From JADJRH01 sp046351455 (GTDB lineage: Bacteria; Myxococcota_A; Polyangia; Polyangiales; Polyangiaceae), in assembly GCA_046351455.1 (NCBI GenBank), contig JAXLYM010000030.1:1-64000 (forward strand): a stretch of DNA of 64,000 bases, read 5' to 3'. Positions 1-7,879 of the stretch are shown in pieces. Position 1 is the first letter of the stretch. Every line of letters begins with the position of its first letter. The notes under the pieces were generated by a model that saw only the letters and a list, made by a program, of their open reading frames with translations, searched no databases and was not told where the DNA came from. Position numbers and translations under genes: made by a program.

Positions 1-386
1 TTCTTCGAGGGGTGCGGGTGGACGATCGCCTTGTACAGGAGCGCGGGCTGCCCCTCGGGCCCTTTGACGAGCGGCTCCCACACCCCATCTCCGTCCTGGG
101 CAGTCTTCGGGTAGGGAGCCGCGAAGTTGGGGGGTGGCACGGGCGGCTTCGGCGGCGGCTCCGGCGCGGGCGGCGGCGCGGCGGACGCGGAGGCATCGGC
201 CGTCGTGGTCGGGGCCGCGGAGGGCACCACGGAGGGCGTCGGCGCGGGCGCGGCCTTCGGAACGGGCGCAGGCGGCGCCACCGGAGCCGAAGAGCACCCT
301 TGCACGAGCGCCGCCCCGGCGAGGACGACCCCGAACAGGCCCCCTCGTGTCGCGGCCCGGAGCCCTGATTTCGCGTGACGACGCAT
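1..386 (-). CDS. Lipoprotein, N-terminal part (gene leaves the window)
   Basis: Reading leftwards from the ATG, the first 30 residues form an Arg-rich n-region, a hydrophobic core and a lipobox ending LVQGC, so the product should be an exported lipoprotein. A linker of about 70 residues rich in Ala, Pro and Thr follows, then the start of a folded domain around residues 95-128 (DGDGVWEPLVKGPEG and LYKAIVHPHPSKK). That opening is reminiscent of bacterial phosphodiester-glycosidase (NAGPA-like) lipoproteins, but too little is present to be sure. The frame is open to the window edge, so the C-terminus is not seen. The gene lies downstream of, and in the same direction as, the retron, so read-through from the retron is possible. 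Confidence 0.72.
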   Translation of the reverse strand, partial: MRRHAKSGLRAATRGGLFGVVLAGAALVQGCSSAPVAPPAPVPKAAPAPTPSVVPSAAPTTTADASASAAPPPAPEPPPKPPVPPPNFAAPYPKTAQDGDGVWEPLVKGPEGQPALLYKAIVHPHPSK

Positions 387-428
387 GACCGCGCGACGCT
401 AGCACATCCGTGAGAGGTCTCGGTTCAC

Positions 429-680
429 TTGAACGGGTGCGCGGCGACATCGTCGCAGGGCGGCTGGGTCATCGCCATCGAGCCCGAAATCCACCTCGGC
501 ACCGGTCCCGACAAGCTGGTTCCAGATCTCGCCGGGTGGCGGGCGGAGCGCTTTCCGGAGCTCCTGGCCGATCAGGATCTGGTGCATATCGACGTCGCCC
601 CGGACTGGGTGTGCGAGGTCCTCTCCCCCAGCACGGAAAACAGGGATCGCCGCAACAAGATGCGAATCTACGCCCCTGTG
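429..680 (+). pseudogene. Remnant of a Uma2-family (DUF820) endonuclease gene
   Basis: The plus strand encodes about 80 residues that read like the middle of a Uma2-family protein, a PD-(D/E)XK-like nuclease family very abundant in myxobacteria. Visible matches are GGWVIAIEPEIHLG, LVPDLAGWRAERFPEL and VAPDWVCEVLSPSTENRD, followed by KMRIYA. The usual N-terminal 50 or so residues and the C-terminal half are missing. The frame continues to 776 only as antisense of the reverse transcriptase gene. The Uma2-like homology ends almost exactly where the convergent reverse transcriptase gene stops (668-670), so the join may be a retron insertion or recombination boundary. The Uma2 identification comes from remembered family motifs. 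Confidence 0.6.
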
Positions 681-2563
681 GGGCCCGCGGCGTCCGGCTT
701 GATCTCTCGGCCGAGCACGCTCTTCAGCGCTTCGAGCAGGGGGGCCGCCTTCTTCGGATCCACCATGTGCAGATAGGCGATGTGGCCGCGGAGGTACGCC
801 TCGAAGTGGGGGAGGCCTTCGCGGTTCTGCGCCTCCAGGCCCGTCGTCTTCGCGGCGTGGAGGATCGCGCGGAGCTTGCGGATCTGCGGGCGGGCCAGGC
901 CGAGCTTGTCGTTCACCACGATGCCCGTCACCGTCTGACGGCCGCCCGCCCGCTGGACTCGGCCCTTGTCCGGGTGCAGCGTGAAGCCCTCTTCGTCGAG
1001 GATGTGGCGCACGCGGGCCATCAGAATGCCAATCTCGCCGCGCTTGCCCTCGGGGGCCGAGAACGTGAGATCGTCCGCATACCGGGTGTACGTGAGGCCG
1101 TGTTTCTGGGCCATTCCGGCGAGGCGGCGGTCCAGCTTGCGCGTCACCTGGTTGGAGAGCGCCGGGCTCGTACAGGCACCCTGCGGCAGCGCGCGCGGGC
1201 CGGCCGCGACCCACCATTTCCGGCCCTCGAACGTCGCGGGGAGGCGCGGCGCCTCCGTGCACAACAAGGCCAGCACCGTGGCCACCGCCGGCGAATAACC
1301 GAGCTTGTGGAACACCCCACGGACGCGCTGGAAACGGACCGTCGGGAAGAAGTCTTTCACGTCCAGATTGACCACCACGTCCTTGCCGACGTGGGGGGCC
1401 GCGCACGTGACCGTCGACCGGCCGCGCAAAAAGCCGTGCGCGGGGGGCTCCGCGGGGAGCTTGTCGAGGATTTCGCTCAGGATCCAGGCCTGCGCCTTCG
1501 CGAGGTCGGGCTGCGGCGCCGCGAGCATGCGCGTGCCGCCGGAGCGCTTCGGCACCTCGAAGTACCGATAGTGGGGCCGCTCGGTCGCCTCCGCGTGGTA
1601 CGCGAGCCACCGCAGCTTGGAGAGGCCGATCCCGAGCGCCTTGGCCACGTCCGCGGGCGTCGACAAGAGGGGCAGTCCGCGCTCCGCGAGCGCCTCCACG
1701 TGCGAGCGCCGATCGTGCAGCAGGTGCGACACGCCGGGTCCCAGATAGACGATGTCCTCGGCCTTGCGGCGGGCGACCTCTTCTCTTCGCTGGGCCTTCC
1801 GCGCCTCGGATTCGGCCTTCTTCTGCGCTTTGCGGGCCGCGCGCTCCTCACGAAGGGCGACAATCGCCTGCTCGACGGATTTGGCGGCGGCGATCTTCGC
1901 GAGCTTCGCGCCCTCGCGGTACGTGAGCCAGAGATCGCCGACCTCGTGGATCTCCGAAATCTGCTTCTCCGTGAGGAGACCGCGCAGGATCAGGCCCCGA
2001 TCGATGATGGCCGTCCGCTCGTCCGACTGCGGAGGGATGGTGTCGGTGCGCCCGATCCACGCGGTGCGCGACGGGTTGATCTTGAGCGCCCGCTTGCGCA
2101 GCTCCGCCGCGGAGAGACCGAGGATCTCCCCGGCGTCGAGCGGATCGTCCGACGACCGCTTCTTCTGCGGCGTGGGCGCCGGCGCGGGGGCAACGACCTT
2201 GCTCGCCGCCGGAGCCGCGGACTGCAGAGGTGCCTTGTTCTGCGCCGGAGGCGTCGATTGTTTGTCTTGGGCCGGAAGAGCCGTTTGCTTGTTCTGGGCC
2301 GGTGCAGCCGACTGTACGGGCGGTACAGCCTGCTTGTTCTGCGCCGGAGGGGCCGATTGCGCCGGCGGAGCAGACTGCTTGTTCTGCGGCGGCGCCGATT
2401 GCACAGGCTTACTCTGCGCGGGCGCCGGTGTCTTGGCCGGGGGAGGGGCCTTCTCCTCGACAGGCTTCTTCGCCGCGGGCGGCGGTGATTCGTCGCCCTT
2501 GCCTTCGTCCGGAGGAGTCTCCTCCACCCCGAGGACCTTCTTGATCTTGTCCCAGAAGCCCAT
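668..2563 (-). CDS. Retron-type reverse transcriptase with long N-terminal extension
   Basis: RNA-directed DNA polymerase of 631 residues, expected to prime at a 2'-OH of its cognate RNA and make branched msDNA. RT core is about residues 330-600: LDVKDFFPTV (catalytic D401), LPQGACTSPALSNQ (459-472), YADD (495-498, metal-binding Asp pair) and the thumb. Retron-specific signatures are present: VTG at 545-547 and the NAXXH box at 387-391, here CAAPH with Cys replacing the usual Asn. Residues 1-10 are MGFWDKIKKV, 40-135 are a Pro/Ala/Gln linker with AQNKQ-type repeats, and 230-270 are a charged probable coiled coil. The extension of about 330 residues is much longer than in most bacterial retron RTs; myxobacterial RTs of the Mx162/Sa163 type also carry extensions. 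The gene starts 21 nt after the a2 repeat of the adjoining msr-msd RNA, preceded by a purine-rich GGGGAG. No separate effector gene is evident downstream. Confidence 0.93.
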   Translation of the reverse strand: MGFWDKIKKVLGVEETPPDEGKGDESPPPAAKKPVEEKAPPPAKTPAPAQSKPVQSAPPQNKQSAPPAQSAPPAQNKQAVPPVQSAAPAQNKQTALPAQDKQSTPPAQNKAPLQSAAPAASKVVAPAPAPTPQKKRSSDDPLDAGEILGLSAAELRKRALKINPSRTAWIGRTDTIPPQSDERTAIIDRGLILRGLLTEKQISEIHEVGDLWLTYREGAKLAKIAAAKSVEQAIVALREERAARKAQKKAESEARKAQRREEVARRKAEDIVYLGPGVSHLLHDRRSHVEALAERGLPLLSTPADVAKALGIGLSKLRWLAYHAEATERPHYRYFEVPKRSGGTRMLAAPQPDLAKAQAWILSEILDKLPAEPPAHGFLRGRSTVTCAAPHVGKDVVVNLDVKDFFPTVRFQRVRGVFHKLGYSPAVATVLALLCTEAPRLPATFEGRKWWVAAGPRALPQGACTSPALSNQVTRKLDRRLAGMAQKHGLTYTRYADDLTFSAPEGKRGEIGILMARVRHILDEEGFTLHPDKGRVQRAGGRQTVTGIVVNDKLGLARPQIRKLRAILHAAKTTGLEAQNREGLPHFEAYLRGHIAYLHMVDPKKAAPLLEALKSVLGREIKPDAAGPTGA

Positions 2564-2584
2564 TGTCTAGCTCCCCTTCTGATC

Positions 2585-2817
2585 CGAAAGGAGACCCGGT
2601 CCCCCGACGACTTCCCCTGGACCACAGCCGATCACGAAGGCACCCGGCCACCTCGTTCCTGGAGAGAAGATGCGCAGCAGCTTCTCCCCTGAGTGCACAG
2701 GAACGAGGTGGCCTGGGTGCCAAAAAGAACATCGGTTGTGGGTACGCATGGTCGAGCAACGGCCACCGCGGCGGAACACCGCGGCATGATGAGCTCGGGG
2801 GACCGGATCTCCTCTCG
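2585..2817 (-). ncRNA. Retron msr-msd RNA (primer and template for msDNA)
   Basis: Read on the minus strand, this stretch has the full retron architecture just upstream of the RT gene. Repeat a1 (2795-2817) and repeat a2 (2585-2607) are inverted repeats of 23 nt; their only two differences are G:U-compatible. Directly after a1 comes AGC, whose G (complement of 2794) is the expected 2'-branch nucleotide. The msr part contains a CCGCGG/CCGCGG hairpin (2766-2771 with 2779-2784). The msd part holds a 23-bp stem. cDNA synthesis should start opposite 2608 and probably end near 2722-2735, predicting msDNA of roughly 115-130 nt and msdRNA of roughly 75 nt. A TTGACA (2838-2833) lies just upstream of a1, but no convincing -10 was found. 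Read-through from the upstream operon is possible. Confidence 0.9.
2639..2721 (-). repeat. Long msd stem-loop of the retron
   Basis: Perfectly matched 23-nt arms (2639-2661 and 2698-2721) form a stem with one bulged A. The 36-nt loop contains a smaller GAGAAG/CTTCTC hairpin. A long stem with a single bulge is typical of myxobacterial msDNA. Confidence 0.88.
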
Positions 2818-2901
2818 AAGCAGAAACGGAGCTGTCAAAGACACTGGACGGATATCGAATCTCCGCCCTCGAATCCAGGCAAAACGAACGCGGGCGGCCG
2901 T

Positions 2902-5259
2902 TCACGGGCGCCTCCTCGCGACGAGCCACGCGAGGTTCACCACCGCGGACGGGCTCGCGCCGAAGGCCTTCGCCACGCCGTCGATCTCGCGCAGCACGTC
3001 GACGTACAGGAACAACGAGGTCTGCTCGGGGCGCGACACCGTCTTGTGCTCGATACCGGCGATTCGGTCGGGCGCCGCCAGCGCGAGCGCGCCCTTCCAG
3101 GTGGACTGCGACAGGAGGCTCTCGAACGCGGCGTCCCACGCCTGCACGACGACCTCCGACAATCCACCGTCGCCGCGGCTCGCCTCCGCGCGCATCTCCC
3201 GCGCCACCTCGGGCAGGAGCGACAGGACCTCTTCCCGCTTCGGTCCGGTGCGCGCCATGATCGGCAGCACGTTCTGCTTCGGCGGCGGCAACCCGGTCTT
3301 CCCCTGCGAAGGTGCCTGTCCGGAAGGTGCCTGTCCGGAAGGTGCCTGTGGCGCCGGGGAGGCCTTCGGCGCGGGCGTCAGCGCGGAAGGCGACACCTTG
3401 CCTGTCCGGTCGAAGGGGGACGGAGCGGCCTTCTGCGCCGGAGGAGCCGCTCTCTGCGCGGGCACCGGCCGCAGGTTCGCGCCGGAGCTCGCCCTGGCGC
3501 CGCCGATGCGCGGGCCGGCCGGCTCCACCTTGATCTCCGGCACCGCGCCCGGCGTCAGCACCTTGAGGCGGAACGCGATGAGGTGCCGGCACGGACCCGC
3601 GCGCAGGCCGCCCTTGTGGAAATAAGAGCAGGTGCACTTCGCCTTCTTGAAGGCCAGATCCGCGTCGATCACGACCTCGCACGACGTCTCTTGCACCTTG
3701 AAGACATAGAGTCTGCGGCCGCCCGCGAGCGCCTCTTCCCGCTGCACGCGCACCGCGTTCTCCGCGGCCATCCGCCGGCCGTTCGCGAGCTCGGGGTGCT
3801 CCGGGCCGAGGACCGCCTCCGACAGCGCGACAGGCAGGATCGGCCGGTAACGGAAGCGATCCGCGACGAAATCGTACACGACCTGGCCCTCCGTCGAGAG
3901 CTGGAACAAGGACGCGAGCACCGAGGTCTCCGGCGCGGACGTCGCGGTCGCGAGCGCGCCGACGTGGAGGATCCGGTCCTCTTCCAGCCGCGCGGCGACG
4001 GCCGACGTCACGCGCGGCTCCGCGACGGCCACGTTGCGGAGGAGCTGCAGATTCCCGCCGCTGGTCCAGTCGTTCGCGGTCCACCCGGAGAGCGCGAGGA
4101 CGAAGCGCATCTCGCCGAGGTGGGCGATCCAGACAGACGGCATGCCCGAGCCGAAGAGCCTCACTTCGACGCGGTCGCAGAGGGGCAGCACCCGCGCCAG
4201 AGCGAAGAGCCGCCGCCTGCCCCACACCTTGATTTCTTCGCTGGGCTGTCCCGCCGCGCGCGCCGGTGCGCTCCGGTACGGCCCCGCCCCGGAGGAGCCC
4301 TGTCCGGGCAACAAGGCCCCATCGTCGATCGCCGGCCCCTTGCTCTCCAGCGTGACGCCCCACGGATCGAGCACGATGCTCGGCGGCTTGCCGGGCGTGA
4401 GCACGAATCGAAGGCTCCGCGGGCCCGTCTTTTCCCGGTGATTCTTCAGATAGGCCAGGATCGAATAGACCGTCTCGACCGGCAGCTCCACCCGCCGCGA
4501 CGGCAGCGTCATCGTGGCCTGGAGCTGGCCGAACCCGCGCAACCACGAGGGCGGCAGATCGATCTTCTCCTCCCGATAATCCTCGTTCCCCTCGACGGAG
4601 ACCTCGAACCCCATCGGGTCCACGAGGAGCCGAGTCGGCCGGTAGGTGCGCAGCGTCTGGAAGTGATCGTAGAGCGCGATCGAGTAGTCGACGTTCGTGG
4701 TGCCGAGGCCGGAGGCCCTGTCTTTCAAGGCGTTCCGGTCGACGAGCAGGCAGCCGTAGGCCGACTCGTCCTTCGAGAAGCACTCGAAGAACACCGTGTC
4801 GGGCGCGACGGTCACCACCGGATCGCACGGGACGAGGTGCCGGAACAGCTCCGGATCGTTGCGCGACAGCTCGTTCGCCCAGCGGATGCGCGCGTCCCAA
4901 TAGAGGCGGTGCATCTTCTGGAAGTCGCGCTGCAGGCCCGGCGGCATCGGCCGGTTCTGCACCTTCGCGAGCTCCCGCTTCTCGGCCTCGCCGGTGAGCT
5001 TCTTGCGGATCTCCTGCTCTTCCCGGAGGCGCTCCGCCTTGAAGGCCTCGTACGCGGTCTTGTCCTTCTTCTCGAAGCGGAGATCGCCGATCACCACGTC
5101 GTGCAGGGCGCTCATCGCCTCCCGGAAGCGGAGCGGATAGCTGAGCTCGCTGTCGAAGAAGACCTTCTCGCGCGCCAGGTTCGGCGAGAAATGCACGCTG
5201 GCGCCGGACGCGGATTGCGAGACTCCGCTCTTGCCGAGGTACCGGAAGGCCTGCTTCAT
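2902..5259 (-). CDS. SWIM zinc-finger protein
   Basis: The 785-residue protein has an SWIM-type zinc-binding site near residues 540-565 (KCTCSYFHKGG followed by GPCRHL, i.e. CxC...CxH). SWIM modules bind nucleic acid or protein partners. The N-terminal 500 residues are a large uncharacterised region with many charged helices. Around residues 595-660 there is a Pro/Ala-rich linker holding a 15-bp DNA tandem repeat that encodes APSGQAPSGQ. The start codon overlaps the stop of the HEAT-like gene (ATGA), so the two are translationally coupled. In other bacteria SWIM proteins often accompany VWA and AAA genes in poorly understood, possibly conflict-related clusters; here a VWA gene lies at the head of the same operon. 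No enzymatic motif was seen. Confidence 0.8.
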   Translation of the reverse strand: MKQAFRYLGKSGVSQSASGASVHFSPNLAREKVFFDSELSYPLRFREAMSALHDVVIGDLRFEKKDKTAYEAFKAERLREEQEIRKKLTGEAEKRELAKVQNRPMPPGLQRDFQKMHRLYWDARIRWANELSRNDPELFRHLVPCDPVVTVAPDTVFFECFSKDESAYGCLLVDRNALKDRASGLGTTNVDYSIALYDHFQTLRTYRPTRLLVDPMGFEVSVEGNEDYREEKIDLPPSWLRGFGQLQATMTLPSRRVELPVETVYSILAYLKNHREKTGPRSLRFVLTPGKPPSIVLDPWGVTLESKGPAIDDGALLPGQGSSGAGPYRSAPARAAGQPSEEIKVWGRRRLFALARVLPLCDRVEVRLFGSGMPSVWIAHLGEMRFVLALSGWTANDWTSGGNLQLLRNVAVAEPRVTSAVAARLEEDRILHVGALATATSAPETSVLASLFQLSTEGQVVYDFVADRFRYRPILPVALSEAVLGPEHPELANGRRMAAENAVRVQREEALAGGRRLYVFKVQETSCEVVIDADLAFKKAKCTCSYFHKGGLRAGPCRHLIAFRLKVLTPGAVPEIKVEPAGPRIGGARASSGANLRPVPAQRAAPPAQKAAPSPFDRTGKVSPSALTPAPKASPAPQAPSGQAPSGQAPSQGKTGLPPPKQNVLPIMARTGPKREEVLSLLPEVAREMRAEASRGDGGLSEVVVQAWDAAFESLLSQSTWKGALALAAPDRIAGIEHKTVSRPEQTSLFLYVDVLREIDGVAKAFGASPSAVVNLAWLVARRRP

Positions 5260-6944
5260 CGCACGACCTCCGCGCTCTCGATGCGCAGCTCCGGCAATTT
5301 CGCGGCGATCGCGCTCAGGAGGGCAGGGGACCGGGCCGCCGCCATCGCCACCGCCGTGAGCGCCGAACGCCGCTCCGGCGCGCGCACGCTCCGCAAGGCG
5401 ATGGAGAGGAGAGGCAGCAGATCGTCCGCTTTTTCAGGGGCCTTCGCGATCGTGCTGGCCACTTGCGACAGGGCCCTTCGCTTGTCGCGGCTCCCCCGCG
5501 CGACGCCGAGCAGCACGCTGACCCAGAGTTGCTTCCGCGACCCCTCGGGCAGGAGACTGGCCCTCTTCTCGATGTGGCGCAGCAGGAACACGCGCGCGTC
5601 GTCGTACGGGGACTCTGCGAGCGCGGACCACAGCACCGGAGCGTCCTTGAAGCGGGCGTCGCGGGCGCACAGCTCCATCGCGCGGGCGCGCACCTCCGCG
5701 AACTTGGAGTCGAGCAGATCCCGCACGTGGACGGGCGTCGTCGCGAGCGATTTCTCGAGCACCTCCGTCACCCAGATCGCCGCCTTCTCCCGCACCTTCG
5801 GCGACTCGGCCTTGGCGAAGCCGAGCAGCGTCACGAGGTCCGCCTCGGTCCCGAGCTTCTTCGCGCGGGCCCATTCGAGGCCCAATTCCGCGATCGGCGC
5901 AGGCCGCTGGCACCCGAGCGCCACGCAGTCCGCCAGCGTGAGGCGCTGCGGTGACACGTGCTTTTGCACCAGATCGCAGATAATCCCGAGCGCGTCCGGC
6001 GACTCCACGGTGAGCAATTCGAGCCAGTCGGCGATCGGGAGCAGGTGAATGTCGGGGGCCTTCTGGAGGAGCTCCGCCGCGAACGTCTGCGCCTCTTCGT
6101 GCGGCGAGAGGAGCAGTGCGCGCAGCCGGAGCACCGGGATCTTGTGCAGCTCCGACGCGTATTCCGATTTCAGCAGCTCCAGCGCGAAGCCGCGCACCGT
6201 GCGACTCTGCGCCTTCTTCACGAGGGTGACGAGATCCCCCATGCACCCGCGCCACGCCTGGGGCCGGATCGGCGCGGGGGCCAGCTCCGACAGCGCGGCT
6301 CCGGGCGCGAGAACGATGCCCCGCGGCAGGCGCGACAGCACGCGCGAGCGGCCGTAGAGGGCGTGCAGAAGGCCCCACGAGTCGAGCAGCTTCTGCGGCG
6401 TGTCCAGGTGCTCGTCGCGGTACAAGACCAGCGCTTCCCGCATCGCCCGCCCGTAGCGCGCGGCGTCCTTCTGGCCGAGGCGCCGGAAATAACGGAAGGC
6501 GCGCCGCCGCAGATACCGCCGCGTGCGCAGCGAGAAGCGAGGCAGCTTCTCGTCCTTCGACGTCAGAGGAGCGCGGTCGTCCTCGAAGTAATTGGTGACG
6601 GGCTTCGTGGTGCGTGTCTTGTAGTCCCACGCCTGCACCGCGAAGATGCGGCGCTGGATCAGGCGGTCGAACGCGACCATGAAGTGGCCCATCGTCGCGT
6701 CGTCCCCCGCGGCCTCGGCCATTTTGAAGAGGGCCTTCACGAGGGGGCGGTGGTTCGGTCGGTCGCACCCGTCGTCGATGTAGCGGTGCAGCGCTTCCCG
6801 CGCGAACGGCCGCGGATCTTCGTACCAGCGCTTCGCGAGCGGCGAGAGGCGCTTGCCGCCGTCCGAGGCGAGCACCTCGTCGAGGAAGCGCGCGTCGCCC
6901 GCGGCGAAGTGCTCATCGAGGAGGAGAGAGGACGCTCCGGCCAT
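5256..6944 (-). CDS. HEAT-like alpha-helical repeat protein
   Basis: The 562-residue product is almost entirely alpha-helical, with recurring helix pairs such as VRGFALELLKSEYASEL, AQTFAAELLQKAPD and VRARAMELCARDARF. These resemble HEAT/ARM repeats and suggest a scaffold. The segment around residues 90-140 is very basic (RTRRYLRRRAFRYFRRLGQK) and could bind nucleic acid. I chose the ATG that gives MAGASSLLLDEHF because upstream in-frame codons read through low-complexity repeat DNA; an ATG at 7049 is a weaker alternative. The stop overlaps the SWIM gene start by 4 nt, which implies joint function. The family resembles uncharacterised myxobacterial HEAT proteins; no specific role is claimed. 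Confidence 0.75.
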   Translation of the reverse strand: MAGASSLLLDEHFAAGDARFLDEVLASDGGKRLSPLAKRWYEDPRPFAREALHRYIDDGCDRPNHRPLVKALFKMAEAAGDDATMGHFMVAFDRLIQRRIFAVQAWDYKTRTTKPVTNYFEDDRAPLTSKDEKLPRFSLRTRRYLRRRAFRYFRRLGQKDAARYGRAMREALVLYRDEHLDTPQKLLDSWGLLHALYGRSRVLSRLPRGIVLAPGAALSELAPAPIRPQAWRGCMGDLVTLVKKAQSRTVRGFALELLKSEYASELHKIPVLRLRALLLSPHEEAQTFAAELLQKAPDIHLLPIADWLELLTVESPDALGIICDLVQKHVSPQRLTLADCVALGCQRPAPIAELGLEWARAKKLGTEADLVTLLGFAKAESPKVREKAAIWVTEVLEKSLATTPVHVRDLLDSKFAEVRARAMELCARDARFKDAPVLWSALAESPYDDARVFLLRHIEKRASLLPEGSRKQLWVSVLLGVARGSRDKRRALSQVASTIAKAPEKADDLLPLLSIALRSVRAPERRSALTAVAMAAARSPALLSAIAAKLPELRIESAEVVR

Positions 6945-7010
6945 GCGCGGCGCGATGCTAGGGGAAGGCCGCAGCGAATGGGAAGGCCTTTCTTCGAGCG
7001 CGCACGACTG

Positions 7011-7100
7011 CCGCGCACGCCTCGGATGCGCGCCTTTGCGACCGCGCACGCCCCGGATGCATGCCAGAGGTCACCGCGCGCCACCCCGGATGCGTGCCAG
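7011..7100. repeat. Three degenerate copies of a 31-bp tandem repeat at a gene 3' end
   Basis: A unit reading roughly ACCGCGCACGCCCCGGATGC recurs at about 7011, 7042 and 7073. The last copy is the real 3' end of the 80-residue gene, so the two outer copies look like duplicated, decayed gene ends. Confidence 0.65.
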
Positions 7101-7313
7101 TACGGAGAGCGCCGTGCTCGACAGGCCCGCCGGATTCAGGGCCGCTTCCATCTTCCGCGTGCGCGCGGCGAGATCGAAGGCCTCTGTCCGCCCCGCGTCG
7201 TCGAGGTCGAAGAAGGCCGGGTGAGGCCGGATTTCTCCGAGCGGGGAGCGCTCGCGGTACGCGCCGGACAGGGCCTCGACGAGCGACTCGCGATCTTCTT
7301 CCGGGGTGCTCAT
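7071..7313 (-). CDS. Small protein coupled to the ECF sigma factor
   Basis: 80-residue soluble protein, MSTPEEDRESLVEALSGAYR at the start, with no trans-membrane segment and no cysteine. Its ATG overlaps the sigma-factor stop (ATGA), so it is made from the same message. Position and size would suit a sigma-factor partner, but it has no zinc-anti-sigma motif (HxxxCxxC) and I do not recognise the family. Part of the operon VWA, sigma, this gene, HEAT, SWIM. Confidence 0.75.
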   Translation of the reverse strand: MSTPEEDRESLVEALSGAYRERSPLGEIRPHPAFFDLDDAGRTEAFDLAARTRKMEAALNPAGLSSTALSVLARIRGGAR

Positions 7314-7879
7314 GCCATCTCCGCCTGGATGTCGACGCGCTTCTTTTCGAGGCACTCGGCCAGCATTTTCCGAGCGCGCGTGAAGTTCTGGAGGAACGTG
7401 TTGAGGCGCATCCCGAGGCGCTCCGCGATCGTCTGATCCGGCTCGGTCCCGCCGGATTGAAGGCGCGCGTCGAGGACCTCGGCCGGCTTCGCGGGGAGGT
7501 TTTCTTTGCAGTCCTGGATGGCTTTGCGGAGGAAGGGATCCGGCCCGGAAGAGAGCACCGCCGCGCCTTCTGCGGCCGCGTCGATGTCCTCTTCCGGTAA
7601 AGGGGCCTTGCGCGCGCGGCGCACCTCGTCGACAGCCAGGTTCCGCGTGACGCGGATGGCCAGTCGAAACAGGCTGTTCGGGCGGCCGTCGGGCACGTGG
7701 CGCGGGGCGACTTGCCAGACGCGCAACAGGGACTCTTGCAGCACCGCCTCCGTGTCGACGCGCGCGGCGAACGGGCGCAGACTGGCGCGCAGAGGGGCCT
7801 CGGCCCCGGCGAGCCACCGCCCGAAGGCGGCGGCGTCACCGAGGACGATGAGGGGGAGTTGTTCGTCGAGATCGATCAC
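7310..7879 (-). CDS. ECF-type RNA polymerase sigma factor
   Basis: 189-residue sigma-70 family protein of the extracytoplasmic-function type, directing RNA polymerase to a specific promoter set. Region 2 is at about residues 20-95 (VLQESLLRVWQVAPRHV, then LFRLAIRVTRNLAVDEVRRAR, which is the 2.3/2.4 helix). Region 4 is at about 125-175, with a helix-turn-helix in TIAERLGMRLNTFLQNFTRAR. Start is GTG, overlapping the stop of the VWA gene (GTGA); its stop overlaps the next start. There is no obvious anti-sigma factor with a trans-membrane anchor beside it. The VWA membrane protein upstream is therefore a candidate sensor, by position only. Confidence 0.9.
   Translation of the reverse strand: MIDLDEQLPLIVLGDAAAFGRWLAGAEAPLRASLRPFAARVDTEAVLQESLLRVWQVAPRHVPDGRPNSLFRLAIRVTRNLAVDEVRRARKAPLPEEDIDAAAEGAAVLSSGPDPFLRKAIQDCKENLPAKPAEVLDARLQSGGTEPDQTIAERLGMRLNTFLQNFTRARKMLAECLEKKRVDIQAEMA

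Noticed and set aside
410..2488. Long plus-strand open frame of 692 codons opposite the RT gene
   Set aside because: Arginine-rich translation without motifs, mirrored by third-position GC of the RT gene; the minus-strand frame has all RT motifs.
2563..6048. Plus-strand frame of over 1100 codons across retron, SWIM and HEAT genes
   Set aside because: It crosses the retron RNA and two coherent minus-strand genes; composition is Arg/His-rich as expected for antisense of high-GC genes.
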